From positions 1 to 33,243 of the forward strand of contig VXSY01000231.1 of NCBI GenBank assembly GCA_009837725.1: a DNA stretch of 33,243 bases. Direction: 5' to 3'. Shown here piece by piece: positions 25,401 through 32,620 of this stretch. The DNA comes from Gammaproteobacteria bacterium. GTDB lineage: Bacteria > Pseudomonadota > Gammaproteobacteria > Pseudomonadales > Azotimanducaceae. How positions within the stretch are numbered: position 1 is the first letter of the stretch; every line of letters begins with the position of its first letter. The notes under the pieces are model-generated. The model was not told the origin of the DNA and made no database searches. It saw only the letters and a program-made list of their open reading frames with translations. The translations under genes were made by a program, and so were the position numbers.

Positions 25401-27522
25401 GCAGTGACGGCAGCCCAGGTACGTTCAGCCACTTCGGCGAGACTTTGCAGGCCACACGCAGTATGTGGACGAGCTGGATTAGCAGGTCTAGATCCCCACT
25501 CAGGATCCGCCCGCGACAACCATCCACAAATACCTCGGCGGACTCCGACAGCAATGCCGCCACGAAACAGTCATCCCGGAAGTGCCGTGGCACTTCGCGA
25601 TCGCCGACGGCCCGCAGAACCAAGTCGCCCGCATCATCCGGGTCCACGTCGAACCGTTCCGCCAGCCATTGCCGGAACCCACGACGTACAGCGGGAAAGC
25701 CGCCTATCGCCTGGGCGACCACTGCAACGGATCCTTCCGCACGGACGTACCGGTCGTCGATCGCCTGGAGGACACCCCAGTCCTCGAGGACGTCATGCGT
25801 CACCGCGTAGACCGCCGCCGAGTCGCCCGACGCATGCAGCAGCGAGTCCCTCTTTAGTGCCTCCATTGCTTCGGCATCGTCGTTGCCGGGGACAAACGAC
25901 CGTAGTGCTACCGCGCGGCGCCACGCGATGTCCAGAAACACCCGCCCACGCCGCTCCGGCATCCCGGCCCCTGGATATCCCTCCGCTCGGATCAGGTCCT
26001 GCCAGACCTTCCTTCGGAACTCGCGGAGGCTTGCGGGAAACGACGACTCCGCCCATCCCAGCCGGCTCGCCAAGTCCAACAGGTAGGGCGTTCGTAGAAA
26101 GCCCCGAAGTCGGGCATCTGCCAATGGCCGTACGAGCGACGGAACGCCCTCACGCACTCGGTTCAACTCAGCGTCGGACAGTAGCGGCATCTCGAAAATC
26201 GCCGGTGCTACATCGCTTGGCATCAGTGCGTTTCGCACCGTCTCCAGCGAGTAGTCGCGCACGGTGAGCACAATCCGGGTCGATCGGTCCCTCTGGGCAA
26301 GCTGGAGCAACTGCGTGAATCCATCACGGACTGACCGTTCGAGCAGTCTCTCCAAGCCATCGACAAGAATGACCTTCGCGTCGTGCGTCGCCAGAAGGGC
26401 CATCATCCGCTGCAGATTCAGTGTCGTCTGTGCGTTCGCAAGCACCTGATCGACGTGTGCGGTCGCGAACTCGACGGCCTGAAACGCCAATACGGGGTAG
26501 GTGCCCTCGTAGTCGGTGAGCAGCGCACGCGCTACCGCGGACTTGCCGGATCCAGCAGCCCCCGACACGATGACGATCTCGTGGTCCACGAGCTGCGACG
26601 CCAGCTCCTGCACAAGCGCGCCCCTGTCGATTGCGTAGCCGTCACCGATCGTCGAGCGGATGCCGTCCCGAACGGTCATTCCGTGTTCCACTAGCGCACC
26701 CAGTCCCGCCCGATCGGCGCTGGACACCGGTACGTAACGGGCCTGCAGGTCTGAGGGTAGGGAATCCTGACCGACGTAGCTCCTTGCCGTAGTCTTTCCG
26801 TCGCCCGCGAGCCTCAACAGAGCCGCCCAACCATCGCGCGCCACATCCAGCGAACCTCCGCCGTCGCCTGCGCAGTGTGCAAGAAGCCCCAACACCGATG
26901 CTTCCGCTTGGGCTGTCGGGCTGCCGAAGTCGAAGCTAAGGATGTTGACTGTCCGCAGGAAACGCCAATAAACATCGTCGGCCGGTGTACTGCCCGCCTC
27001 CGCCACGATCTGGCGGACGTCCCGATTCTGGCTCTGTGCCTTAACCGAGAGGTAGCCCTCGAGAGACGCCCTGCGTCCGAAGTCCTCCGCGTCGGCGGAG
27101 GCCCGGGCGCAATGAAGCAGCGCCCCAAAGTCTCGGAGCAGCGCGGACGTTCCGTGGAGGGTGACCACTGCCAGCTGGTCTGCCGCTTGGTCGAACCGAT
27201 CAGCTGCCAGGTAGTCCTTCCACATGCCGAAGATCGTCTTGCGGCAATCCTCGTTCGCCGCCGAGACCGAGAAGCTGCGCTTTACCTGTAACGCCAGTTT
27301 GCGCCGCACTCCATTGCTGCCTTCGCCAACTAGCAGGAGGTCGTCGGTCTGCCAGCCGAGGTGGCCGGCCTGCAAGTGGACCTCAACTACCGAGGTGTCA
27401 ATGAGTACCGGCGGCGTCGCCCGAACGAGAAGCAACCCGAGTGCGAACGCGGCGACATGCTGCTCGAACTGCTCGCCCGCACCCCCGGTAGCGGTGGGGC
27501 TCATCGATCTGTCGTTGCTCAT
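22495..27522 (-). CDS. STAND/NACHT-type NTPase with N-terminal nuclease-like domain (Avs-like defence protein)
   Basis: Giant 1675-aa protein. Residues about 10-200 look like a PD-(D/E)XK-type nuclease: GWQTDDLLLV (D60/D61) and KLALQVKRSF (Q79-x-K81), the Q-x-K variant found in Mrr and Cap4 relatives. Next comes a P-loop NTPase with IVIVSGAAGSGKS (Walker A 321-328) and KVILVDGLERL (Walker B, D388), followed by IVLTVRDYS. The remaining thousand residues appear alpha-helical and are likely a ligand-sensing scaffold. This nuclease-STAND-sensor order is that of Avs (AVAST) proteins, which bind phage proteins and then activate a nuclease. The ATG at 27522 was chosen for AAGG 7 nt upstream and because the upstream extension to 27735 overlaps the next gene. 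The exact subfamily was not recognised. Confidence 0.7.
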   Translation of the reverse strand: MSNDRSMSPTATGGAGEQFEQHVAAFALGLLLVRATPPVLIDTSVVEVHLQAGHLGWQTDDLLLVGEGSNGVRRKLALQVKRSFSVSAANEDCRKTIFGMWKDYLAADRFDQAADQLAVVTLHGTSALLRDFGALLHCARASADAEDFGRRASLEGYLSVKAQSQNRDVRQIVAEAGSTPADDVYWRFLRTVNILSFDFGSPTAQAEASVLGLLAHCAGDGGGSLDVARDGWAALLRLAGDGKTTARSYVGQDSLPSDLQARYVPVSSADRAGLGALVEHGMTVRDGIRSTIGDGYAIDRGALVQELASQLVDHEIVIVSGAAGSGKSAVARALLTDYEGTYPVLAFQAVEFATAHVDQVLANAQTTLNLQRMMALLATHDAKVILVDGLERLLERSVRDGFTQLLQLAQRDRSTRIVLTVRDYSLETVRNALMPSDVAPAIFEMPLLSDAELNRVREGVPSLVRPLADARLRGFLRTPYLLDLASRLGWAESSFPASLREFRRKVWQDLIRAEGYPGAGMPERRGRVFLDIAWRRAVALRSFVPGNDDAEAMEALKRDSLLHASGDSAAVYAVTHDVLEDWGVLQAIDDRYVRAEGSVAVVAQAIGGFPAVRRGFRQWLAERFDVDPDDAGDLVLRAVGDREVPRHFRDDCFVAALLSESAEVFVDGCRGRILSGDLDLLIQLVHILRVACKVSPKWLNVPGLPSLLLVPTGSGWAPTLRLVLDAIDGLLRERPELVIGLVEDWARQVRGRDPKPDGAAEAGLIADRLLGEFDDYGSADARKRVLKIVVKVPCAVPRFRELIERAKTSDRADRVAYDLMELVCTNPEGALACLEFPDEVIGLLDARFRLTAENRERERRAMGSSLGEVDYGFGIRRAPVGSFFPPSALQGPFRVLLEEHPAKAVAFTVSLLNHSADWYAKERGPGRVLEPAAKTRLEIPGHGTVSQWADRLLYSQYRGNQVGPDLVQSMLMALESWLLALAKTEGADVEPWLLSLLRDSNNVMTTSVVASVCIAHPEKAGRAALALLSSREVVQLDRQRLALESGAARLFSGLNPESRLYEQERTTADELPHRKEDLEMLAVRLQFTEHRDEIWSIIDQHRDKLSAGSGEDTRVWRLALHRMDARDFEPKHISATVEGDGREGTSHRVVLVPAKLEADVQEMVEQTERSAAPLGRYLGLQNRARKAWDRDGSVEPLDWKESLLGEAQAIERELEEAEEFYRDGQGLAAAVCIRDHLAELSQSDFEWCVSRVDFEVRRKSTGIGYLDREQRTAGADCVCASVVPLLTAHGRQVAGIDMTDLLALALTHPVHEVTEYAFGGLGAFVGDNHKALALECVAAAAYRSRLEVESWEDVRQRQVRVDDWRRFESVVQPVRAAFEKSSLDVDRELASVDFGEPLAGPAIRAALRLFEQRPAWDESWSFYSRVADWLANTWRTDGHAGESVPRDYELEHAAGTSLGRFLFRLPLEDALRIGAPVLDAAVDHRRDGEWFLTGLILAADSNADGCFWGLWQQLADGIVQSEWARGLTDKDSFGHGLLNMIFLGSNWKEEAEDWHRLDGHVHRVEQLVRDLPSTVPVLRAYTSFLSRIGQVSMPRAFEVVADVLEEGNAVRLASTSDVAFDLERLLRPFVYSEPHRLKTDPGLRNAVMVILDALVEGGSPSAYRMRDDFVTPSSR

Positions 27523-27600
27523 CCCTGCGCCTTCCTGCCTCCTATGCCGGTCGGACGTAGGCCACATAGTCGGAGTTTGGGGTTTACTTCTCAAGGTGGA

Positions 27601-27615
27601 CGCGACCTTGTCGCG
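27601..27615. repeat. perfect inverted repeat upstream of the STAND gene
   Basis: CGCGAC-CTT-GTCGCG is a 6-bp perfect inverted repeat with a 3-nt spacer, in the 133-nt gap between the HEPN-like gene and the STAND gene. It could be an operator or a short transcript hairpin between the two genes. Confidence 0.3.
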
Positions 27616-27655
27616 AACCAGCGACTGCATACTATGCCGAGGCTCATCCAGGTCG

Positions 27656-28195
27656 TCAGGGAGTATCCGGAAGCAGGTGCTGCTCAAGGTTGCTGACGAC
27701 AGCCGAACAGGATTCTGCGAAGAGGCGGATCTCATTCCCCAGGAGCCGGATCGTCTCGCCGGCCTTGCCGTCCCCAGCTATGTCCACATAGGACTCGTCT
27801 GCTACACCAAGGTTGTGGCCGAGGACATGTCGCTTCTGAATATTGAGCTCCAGGCACTCGACGTCGGCTGGGGCGAGCACTGAGAATGGCTCGATGCCCA
27901 GGTGCGCATACAATGCCGTTGCCCGCTCGATGTTCTGGAATGCAGTGCCGATGGCCTGCTTTGATCCAAGTCGGCTGAACTGATCTGGCAGTCGAGTGCG
28001 CACCAAATGGCGATAGATCGCCTTGAGTGTCGCCTCGAGGGCCGTCAGCACATCCTCGTGCGCATTACCGATCAGTCGATAGCCCAGTTCCGCGACCTTC
28101 CGCTCCACGGTTTCGCTGTAGAAGGGTGCCCGCGTGCGGAACAAAGCGGGGGCAGCGGACGCGGGATTGGCACCGGTCCGTTCCGCCTCGCCCAT
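27656..28195 (-). CDS. small HEPN-like helical protein
   Basis: Not firmly recognised. The 179-aa product is predominantly alpha-helical. It carries NIQKRHVLGHNLG at residues 118-130, where R122 to H127 fits the R-x4-6-H motif of HEPN ribonucleases, common in toxins and abortive-infection proteins. It precedes the STAND gene by 133 nt on the same strand and may be part of the same system. The ATG at 28195 lacks a Shine-Dalgarno. The frame is open for another 22 codons (ending GDLTFVEFM before the ATG) up to a TGA at 28264-28262 with no ATG, GTG or TTG. The N-terminus may therefore be longer with an unusual start, or truncated. Confidence 0.55.
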   Translation of the reverse strand: MGEAERTGANPASAAPALFRTRAPFYSETVERKVAELGYRLIGNAHEDVLTALEATLKAIYRHLVRTRLPDQFSRLGSKQAIGTAFQNIERATALYAHLGIEPFSVLAPADVECLELNIQKRHVLGHNLGVADESYVDIAGDGKAGETIRLLGNEIRLFAESCSAVVSNLEQHLLPDTP

Positions 28196-28445
28196 GAACT
28201 CGACGAACGTCAGATCGCCGGAAAATGGCAGGAAGGCGGGCTGTGGCCCGCAAGCACGTCGTCAACAAGCGCCTGTCTCTGCACGTCGCAACGATGGCGC
28301 GACACTCTAGCCCAAGGCAAACCCTCCGCCATTTCGGACCTCCGGACTGGACGCCGGTCCCGAGAATGCGTGTGCCGCGATGGAAGTGGCGCGGAAATGG
28401 CCTGGGGCCGCTGCCGGTAACGACAAGCCGCGAGCGTGCGCAACT

Positions 28446-29180
28446 CTAGAGCCCCAAGCACTCCAGGATGGCTTGGCCACCGGGCGAGTGTGGCCCGAGC
28501 GATGCCCCTCGTGCCTGTCCACGGCTGTACTTGATGACGTTCTGTCGGTCTTCGAGCCCCCATTCCTTAACCGCACGTGCGACAACAACCTTCTTGCCAT
28601 CCTTCGACGCCCTTTGCGCGAATGCCCGGACTGCGTTGGCCGACGCGATCTTCGTCGTCCCCCCGAAGGACTTCGAGTGATAGGGGATGAGCTCGAGACA
28701 GGCGACTGTTTCGGCAAGGCACTTGAGTGCCTGCGCGTAGTTGCTGTCGAATCTCCTGCAGGCGACGATACGGGCTGTCTCTCGTAGCTTTGACTCCCAC
28801 CAATCGAACCCGCCGGTCCAGGCCCACTTGGGATCGAGGAACATGTGCGAACTCACCTTCTGGCGGATGGTTTCGATGATGGACTGCCGAAAGCCACCGT
28901 CCATCTCCTCCGCAACATAGTCTGAGGCGCTGAAGCCGGGGTTCTTCAACAGCACGAACACCTTGGCGTTCTTGATGTCACCGTGATACGGCTGCGGCAG
29001 GAGGGACAGGTGAAACGCATCTTCCCGGAGCCTCCCTTGCTTGAACTTCTCGACGTAGTCGTCGTAGTTGTTCACGCCATGTTGAACGCGACCGGAGCGC
29101 AAATCGTCGGCCGGGTGTCGGTACGGCGGCCGCTGCAAGTCGCAATATCGCCAGAATTCCACAAGTTCCTCTGCCGTCAT
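28446..29180 (-). CDS. conserved-looking protein of unknown function (244 aa)
   Basis: No function assigned. The protein has LSLLPQPYHGDIKNAKVF followed by VLLKNPGFSASDY (about residues 58-88), then FLDPKWAWTGGFDWWESKL, LELIPYHSKSF and RGASLGPHSPGG near the C-terminus. The pairing of an N-P-G-x-S strand end with a later P-Y-H-S motif is faintly reminiscent of the uracil-DNA-glycosylase superfamily, but not enough to name it. I recall similar uncharacterised proteins in bacteria. The start ATG at 29180 overlaps the stop of a possible 67-aa upstream frame as ATGA. It lies on the same strand as the HEPN-like and STAND genes, 250 nt upstream of the former. It could be a component of that system or an independent cargo gene. 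Confidence 0.6.
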   Translation of the reverse strand: MTAEELVEFWRYCDLQRPPYRHPADDLRSGRVQHGVNNYDDYVEKFKQGRLREDAFHLSLLPQPYHGDIKNAKVFVLLKNPGFSASDYVAEEMDGGFRQSIIETIRQKVSSHMFLDPKWAWTGGFDWWESKLRETARIVACRRFDSNYAQALKCLAETVACLELIPYHSKSFGGTTKIASANAVRAFAQRASKDGKKVVVARAVKEWGLEDRQNVIKYSRGQARGASLGPHSPGGQAILECLGL

Positions 29181-29380
29181 GGCGGGATCGAAGCCTTGAT
29201 TTCATCTACCGGCTGGCAATTGTCATCCAGATCGGGGTGGTACGACAACGGCATAGATCGCGTCGAGATCTCCGCTAGCGGCAGGGTAATGCAACTCAGC
29301 GAGGCCAGCTGGCGAGCACGAGTGTGGTTCACGCCAATTTGGCCATCCTCCGAGAGAGGTATGCAACAATTTTGGGGCAT
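29177..29380 (-). CDS. possible small upstream ORF coupled to the 244-aa gene
   Basis: A 67-aa frame ending IKASIPP, whose TGA overlaps the ATG of the 244-aa gene (ATGA). The last two-thirds use GC-rich codons like real genes here, but the protein (LSYHPDLDDNCQPVDE) is not recognised and no ribosome-binding site was noted. The tight overlap is the main reason to list it. Confidence 0.25.
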   Translation of the reverse strand: MPQNCCIPLSEDGQIGVNHTRARQLASLSCITLPLAEISTRSMPLSYHPDLDDNCQPVDEIKASIPP

Positions 29381-29923
29381 AAGGACTTCAACGACCGCGG
29401 CGGCCCGAGAAACGTCGTCGGTACGGTCGGTGCGTACCCGCCCATGCGCAGAATTGGGAAACGAGCGTCGAGGTAGGCCCTGGACGGGTTAGGAGGGTGG
29501 TTCGATGCTGGCCGCCTCTTCTGCGGCGGGTCCGTGTGCACGACTTGCAGAGTCCGCCGGGGATAGGCGGTCGTGGCCACTCGTTGCATGTCACGACGGC
29601 AGGGTCCACGTGCGAACGGCGCGCGGCACAACGGATACCCGGCGCATTTGCGTTGGCGAGCTTCCTCAGGAAACTGATCGTACCGTCCTTCCGCCGTTTG
29701 TTCGTCGCCAAGGACGCGACGCGGGGCGGGTTGGTGCAGTCCAGGCTGTGGCGTGGCCGCTTCCAGGGTACCGGACGTGCGTCAGGAGTGCCTTGCAGCC
29801 ATTGGAGTCGCTTCGAATCCGAGTGGGAGTCAAGGTTGGACATCCCCCGTCAGTCACTGGTCCGCAGCCATTGTGTAAATCGCCGGAGACGGACGCTCTA
29901 CCACTTCGGAGCCCGAGCTCGGC
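29381..29923. other. region without a supported gene
   Basis: About 540 nt between the 244-aa gene cluster and the Abi gene. Several overlapping open frames on both strands have Arg/Pro/Ser-rich, non-protein-like translations, and none was accepted. It may be decayed sequence or contain promoters; no RNA structure was recognised. Confidence 0.4.
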
Positions 29924-30712
29924 TCATTGACCGAACCCGTCCGCTTCAATGGCCTTGATGAAGCGCAATAGCGCGGACACGGAGTCGAATATGTAGCGGG
30001 CTTCGGCGTCGTTCACGATGTCGTTGTCGTGGGCGAGCGATTTGTTGTTCCGGATGTCGTTGAAACTCTCGAAGATGCTGATGCTGCTCTTCATGGCGCG
30101 CATGCTGATTTCGCGGATGTGTCGCTCGTTCGATAGGATGCCGACGTACTTGCCCATCCGGCTGTGGAGCGGTTCGCGCTGATCGCAAGTGCCGCCATGG
30201 GCTTTGATCAGATGGGCGGTTTTCTTCATGCAGTAGGTATGTAGGCGGTCGAGCGCGGCAGCTGGTTTGGCAGCTTGGATGTCGCGTTCGATCGAGGCGA
30301 CGAGTTCCTCCAGTGTTTCGTCGGGGGCGAACCTGTCTATCGCATCGGTACGGGGTATGGCGCTGCCGCCCTCAATGCGAGAAATGAGGTCGAAAAGCGG
30401 GGTCTTGACGTCGGTTGGCGTTGTCGAGGCGCGCCAGGGAGCGAGTGGTCGAGGGCCAACGGCTGCCCTGCGCTCCCAGAGCTTGCGCAAGACCTTGGTG
30501 ACGAGGTGGTCGTCCGATATGGCAAGGAACGTGCGCAGGCGTTTTGCCTTCGAGCTTCCGTTAGCGTGGTAACTGTCGGCATCGATGTCGATCTGGAACT
30601 CTTCGTCAAAGAACACCGACATGGTGTGATCAGTGAAGTCGAGGACGTAGCCTTGATGCATGTCAAAGGCGTCGTCGATCGTGCGGATGTCTCTGCGAGT
30701 GAACTCGGTCAA
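29924..30712 (-). CDS. abortive infection family protein (Abi_C type)
   Basis: Predicted toxin-like phage-defence protein. The 262-aa product shows the pattern I associate with Abi_C (PF14355) proteins: an N-terminal domain with FTRRDIRTIDDAFDMHQGYV and SSKAKRLRTFL, and a helical C-terminal domain with LDRLHTYCMKK and PLHSRMGKYVGIL. Its ISIFESFNDIRNNKSLAHDN stretch has R221 to H228 matching the R-x6-H motif of HEPN RNases. The start is TTG at 30712, with AAGGTG (30720-30725) 7 nt upstream; no ATG is available nearby. No antitoxin partner was identified. It stands alone between two gaps and may act as a single-gene system. Confidence 0.75.
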   Translation of the reverse strand: MTEFTRRDIRTIDDAFDMHQGYVLDFTDHTMSVFFDEEFQIDIDADSYHANGSSKAKRLRTFLAISDDHLVTKVLRKLWERRAAVGPRPLAPWRASTTPTDVKTPLFDLISRIEGGSAIPRTDAIDRFAPDETLEELVASIERDIQAAKPAAALDRLHTYCMKKTAHLIKAHGGTCDQREPLHSRMGKYVGILSNERHIREISMRAMKSSISIFESFNDIRNNKSLAHDNDIVNDAEARYIFDSVSALLRFIKAIEADGFGQ

Positions 30713-30994
30713 TGGGTCGCACCTTGGCCGCTACATCGAGGACATTGTCGGAAAAACGGGTTGCGGACGCTAGCGCATCTAACGCGGCGCGACCAAGTTG
30801 CTGGGATCCAAGGCAAAGGAAGTGTGCCCCGCGCGCGTGGGATCGCTGCTTGCTGGGCCGCGCCCAGCATCAGCCAGTTCGTGGGTGGTGAGTCGGGCGG
30901 GGCGGGCGAGATGGGTGGCGAGAGCGTTGCGCGGTGGCTGCGCCAGCATGTGGCGCGTCCGCAGTAGTTGAGGCGACTCGAAGTACGAAGCGAG
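30713..30994. other. gap between Abi and caspase genes
   Basis: About 280 nt with no accepted gene. A plus-strand frame ending at 30967 (SVARWLRQHVARPQ) could be the tail of a lost gene, but its origin is unknown. The region should hold the promoter of the TTG-started Abi gene. Confidence 0.35.
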
Positions 30995-32620
30995 TTAGCG
31001 ACGGCGGGCTCGTTTACGCTTCGCCTTTGGGCTGGCCTTGGCTGGGAGCCTTGCCGGTTCGGGGTCCTGTGCGTCCGGGGGGATCGAGGTCATGGATTGC
31101 AGCATGGGGTGGCCACCACTCGGCAGACCGAGGCCGATGCTGTGATACCGCTCCAGGAGGTTGGACGATCGAGCTCCAGCAATGGTGATGTCGAGACGAG
31201 ATGCCCCTAGATCAAAAACGAGCGTGGGACCAGCCGGCAGGCCGAAGTAGACTCGTTCTGAGCGCTCGTCGTCCTCGAGTGTGCTGCCGGTCGTGGCAGA
31301 TTGGATGTCTTCGAGCCTATCCACTAGCTCGTCGAAATCAAGATTGGGGGCGCGGAACTCAACAATGAGGTGGTCAAAGGCGTCGCCAATGACGTCGCGC
31401 AAGGTCGCCCAATGCTCCCTGAGCTTGAGTCGACGAACGAGCACGTATTCTGCAGGGTCGTCGGGGTTCTGACTGGGCTCGACTGTGTATCGGAACACAG
31501 GCGTGTCGACGCTCCCACCCTCGGGATTAGCCTCGCTCTCGGTGTCTCGGCGACGGACGTTCAAGACCTGTTTGGAGGTGCTATAGACCTCTTGGACGTC
31601 GTCAGCGACTGTGTCCGCGAGCAAACGACAGACCCAACGATAGGCGGACTCATTCAGGTCTGCGGGGGTGGTGTGGAAGCCCCGTTGGAATCCCGGCAAA
31701 CGCCTGATCTCGCCCGATTGGGTTGACTCGAGGTATGCGTCCGTGACCTGAAGGCCGATCGGAGAGAGGGTGTTGTGCTGTGGCTGTTGAGGAGGCTTGA
31801 GGTAACGGATGGCGAACGTGTTGGAAGATGAGACGATGGCTTGGGGCGTCTGTTTACCTTGGATCGTCGTCTTGCGAGTGAGATATCGCGGGACAACCAA
31901 GCGTAACCAGTCGCGCAGGCCAGCGTCGGTTAGCCAGTCCCCTTCGACGAGCGGTTCACTGGTTTCTCCTCGCAAGGCTTGGAGGAGATGATGGGTCCAC
32001 ACGCCGTGGCCTAAGGACGGGAGGGAGTAGGATTTCTCACCGGGTGAGCAAGCGAGGAAGGTGGCGAGGTACCAGCCTGAGTGGAGAAACGCTCTTAGTT
32101 CGTCGGGGTTGAGGTCACCGACAACGTCTCGTGCGTGGGCGAACTCCTGAACATGCTCAGCACATGCGTCGACGAAGAGAAGAGCGCGCCTGCATTTGCC
32201 ATCCGCGAGAGGTTCGAGGGCGTCTTTGGAGAGGTCGAGCGTTGTTTTTGTGAGATTCTGCGGGTTGGTGTCATAGGCTGTCAGTCGGTTGCCAGCGGCG
32301 GTGTGGTAGCCGTGGCCAGCGTAGTAGAGGACAAAAAGGTCGTCGGGGCCGAGCGCGAAGGCTGCGTAACCGAATGCGTCCTGCAAGGCCGTCAGACTCG
32401 CGTCGGCGTTGGCGATGACTTCAACGCGAACGTCGTCGGGAGCCAGATCGTCATGGATCTCTCGGAGCGTGTCGGCGAACGCGTGGGCGTCGGCGAGGGC
32501 GAAGTCGACACCGGTAAGCGAGCGACGGCGGTAATTCTCTAAGCCGATGACGATCGCGTACACACTTCTGTATGGCGTTGTGTAGGGCACCTGAAGTCCT
32601 TGGCGTTGGCGCGAGTACAT
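30995..32620 (-). CDS. caspase-family (peptidase C14) protease
   Basis: Caspase-like cysteine protease, 541 aa from the ATG at 32620. This start was chosen because the caspase fold then begins promptly (YRSVYAIVIGLENYRRRSL), with GAGG 5 nt upstream; the frame is open to 32815. The catalytic histidine is H103 in LFVLYYAGHGYH and the catalytic cysteine is C153 in ALLFVDACAEH. The fold ends near residue 280. The C-terminal half (about 300-520) is an unrecognised domain, with an actin-like-looking stretch TLVFDLGASRLDITIAG, and the end is a very basic tail (KASPKAKRKRARRR). Bacterial caspase homologues are often effectors in defence systems, including gasdermin and type III CRISPR-linked proteases. 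Neighbouring genes here support that role. Its substrate and activator are unknown. Confidence 0.8.
   Translation of the reverse strand: MYSRQRQGLQVPYTTPYRSVYAIVIGLENYRRRSLTGVDFALADAHAFADTLREIHDDLAPDDVRVEVIANADASLTALQDAFGYAAFALGPDDLFVLYYAGHGYHTAAGNRLTAYDTNPQNLTKTTLDLSKDALEPLADGKCRRALLFVDACAEHVQEFAHARDVVGDLNPDELRAFLHSGWYLATFLACSPGEKSYSLPSLGHGVWTHHLLQALRGETSEPLVEGDWLTDAGLRDWLRLVVPRYLTRKTTIQGKQTPQAIVSSSNTFAIRYLKPPQQPQHNTLSPIGLQVTDAYLESTQSGEIRRLPGFQRGFHTTPADLNESAYRWVCRLLADTVADDVQEVYSTSKQVLNVRRRDTESEANPEGGSVDTPVFRYTVEPSQNPDDPAEYVLVRRLKLREHWATLRDVIGDAFDHLIVEFRAPNLDFDELVDRLEDIQSATTGSTLEDDERSERVYFGLPAGPTLVFDLGASRLDITIAGARSSNLLERYHSIGLGLPSGGHPMLQSMTSIPPDAQDPEPARLPAKASPKAKRKRARRR

Noticed and set aside
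24984-26267. Plus-strand 427-aa frame inside the STAND gene
   Set aside because: Pro/Arg/Ser-rich shadow; the minus strand carries the Walker motifs.
29350-29460. Plus-strand phrase LRERYATILGHKDF as an integrase remnant
   Set aside because: The L-G-H-K resemblance to tyrosine recombinases is too short, and no R-H-R-Y context is present.
29388-29958. Overlapping frames on both strands in 29388-29958
   Set aside because: Compositionally random translations, no ribosome-binding sites and no recognisable motif.
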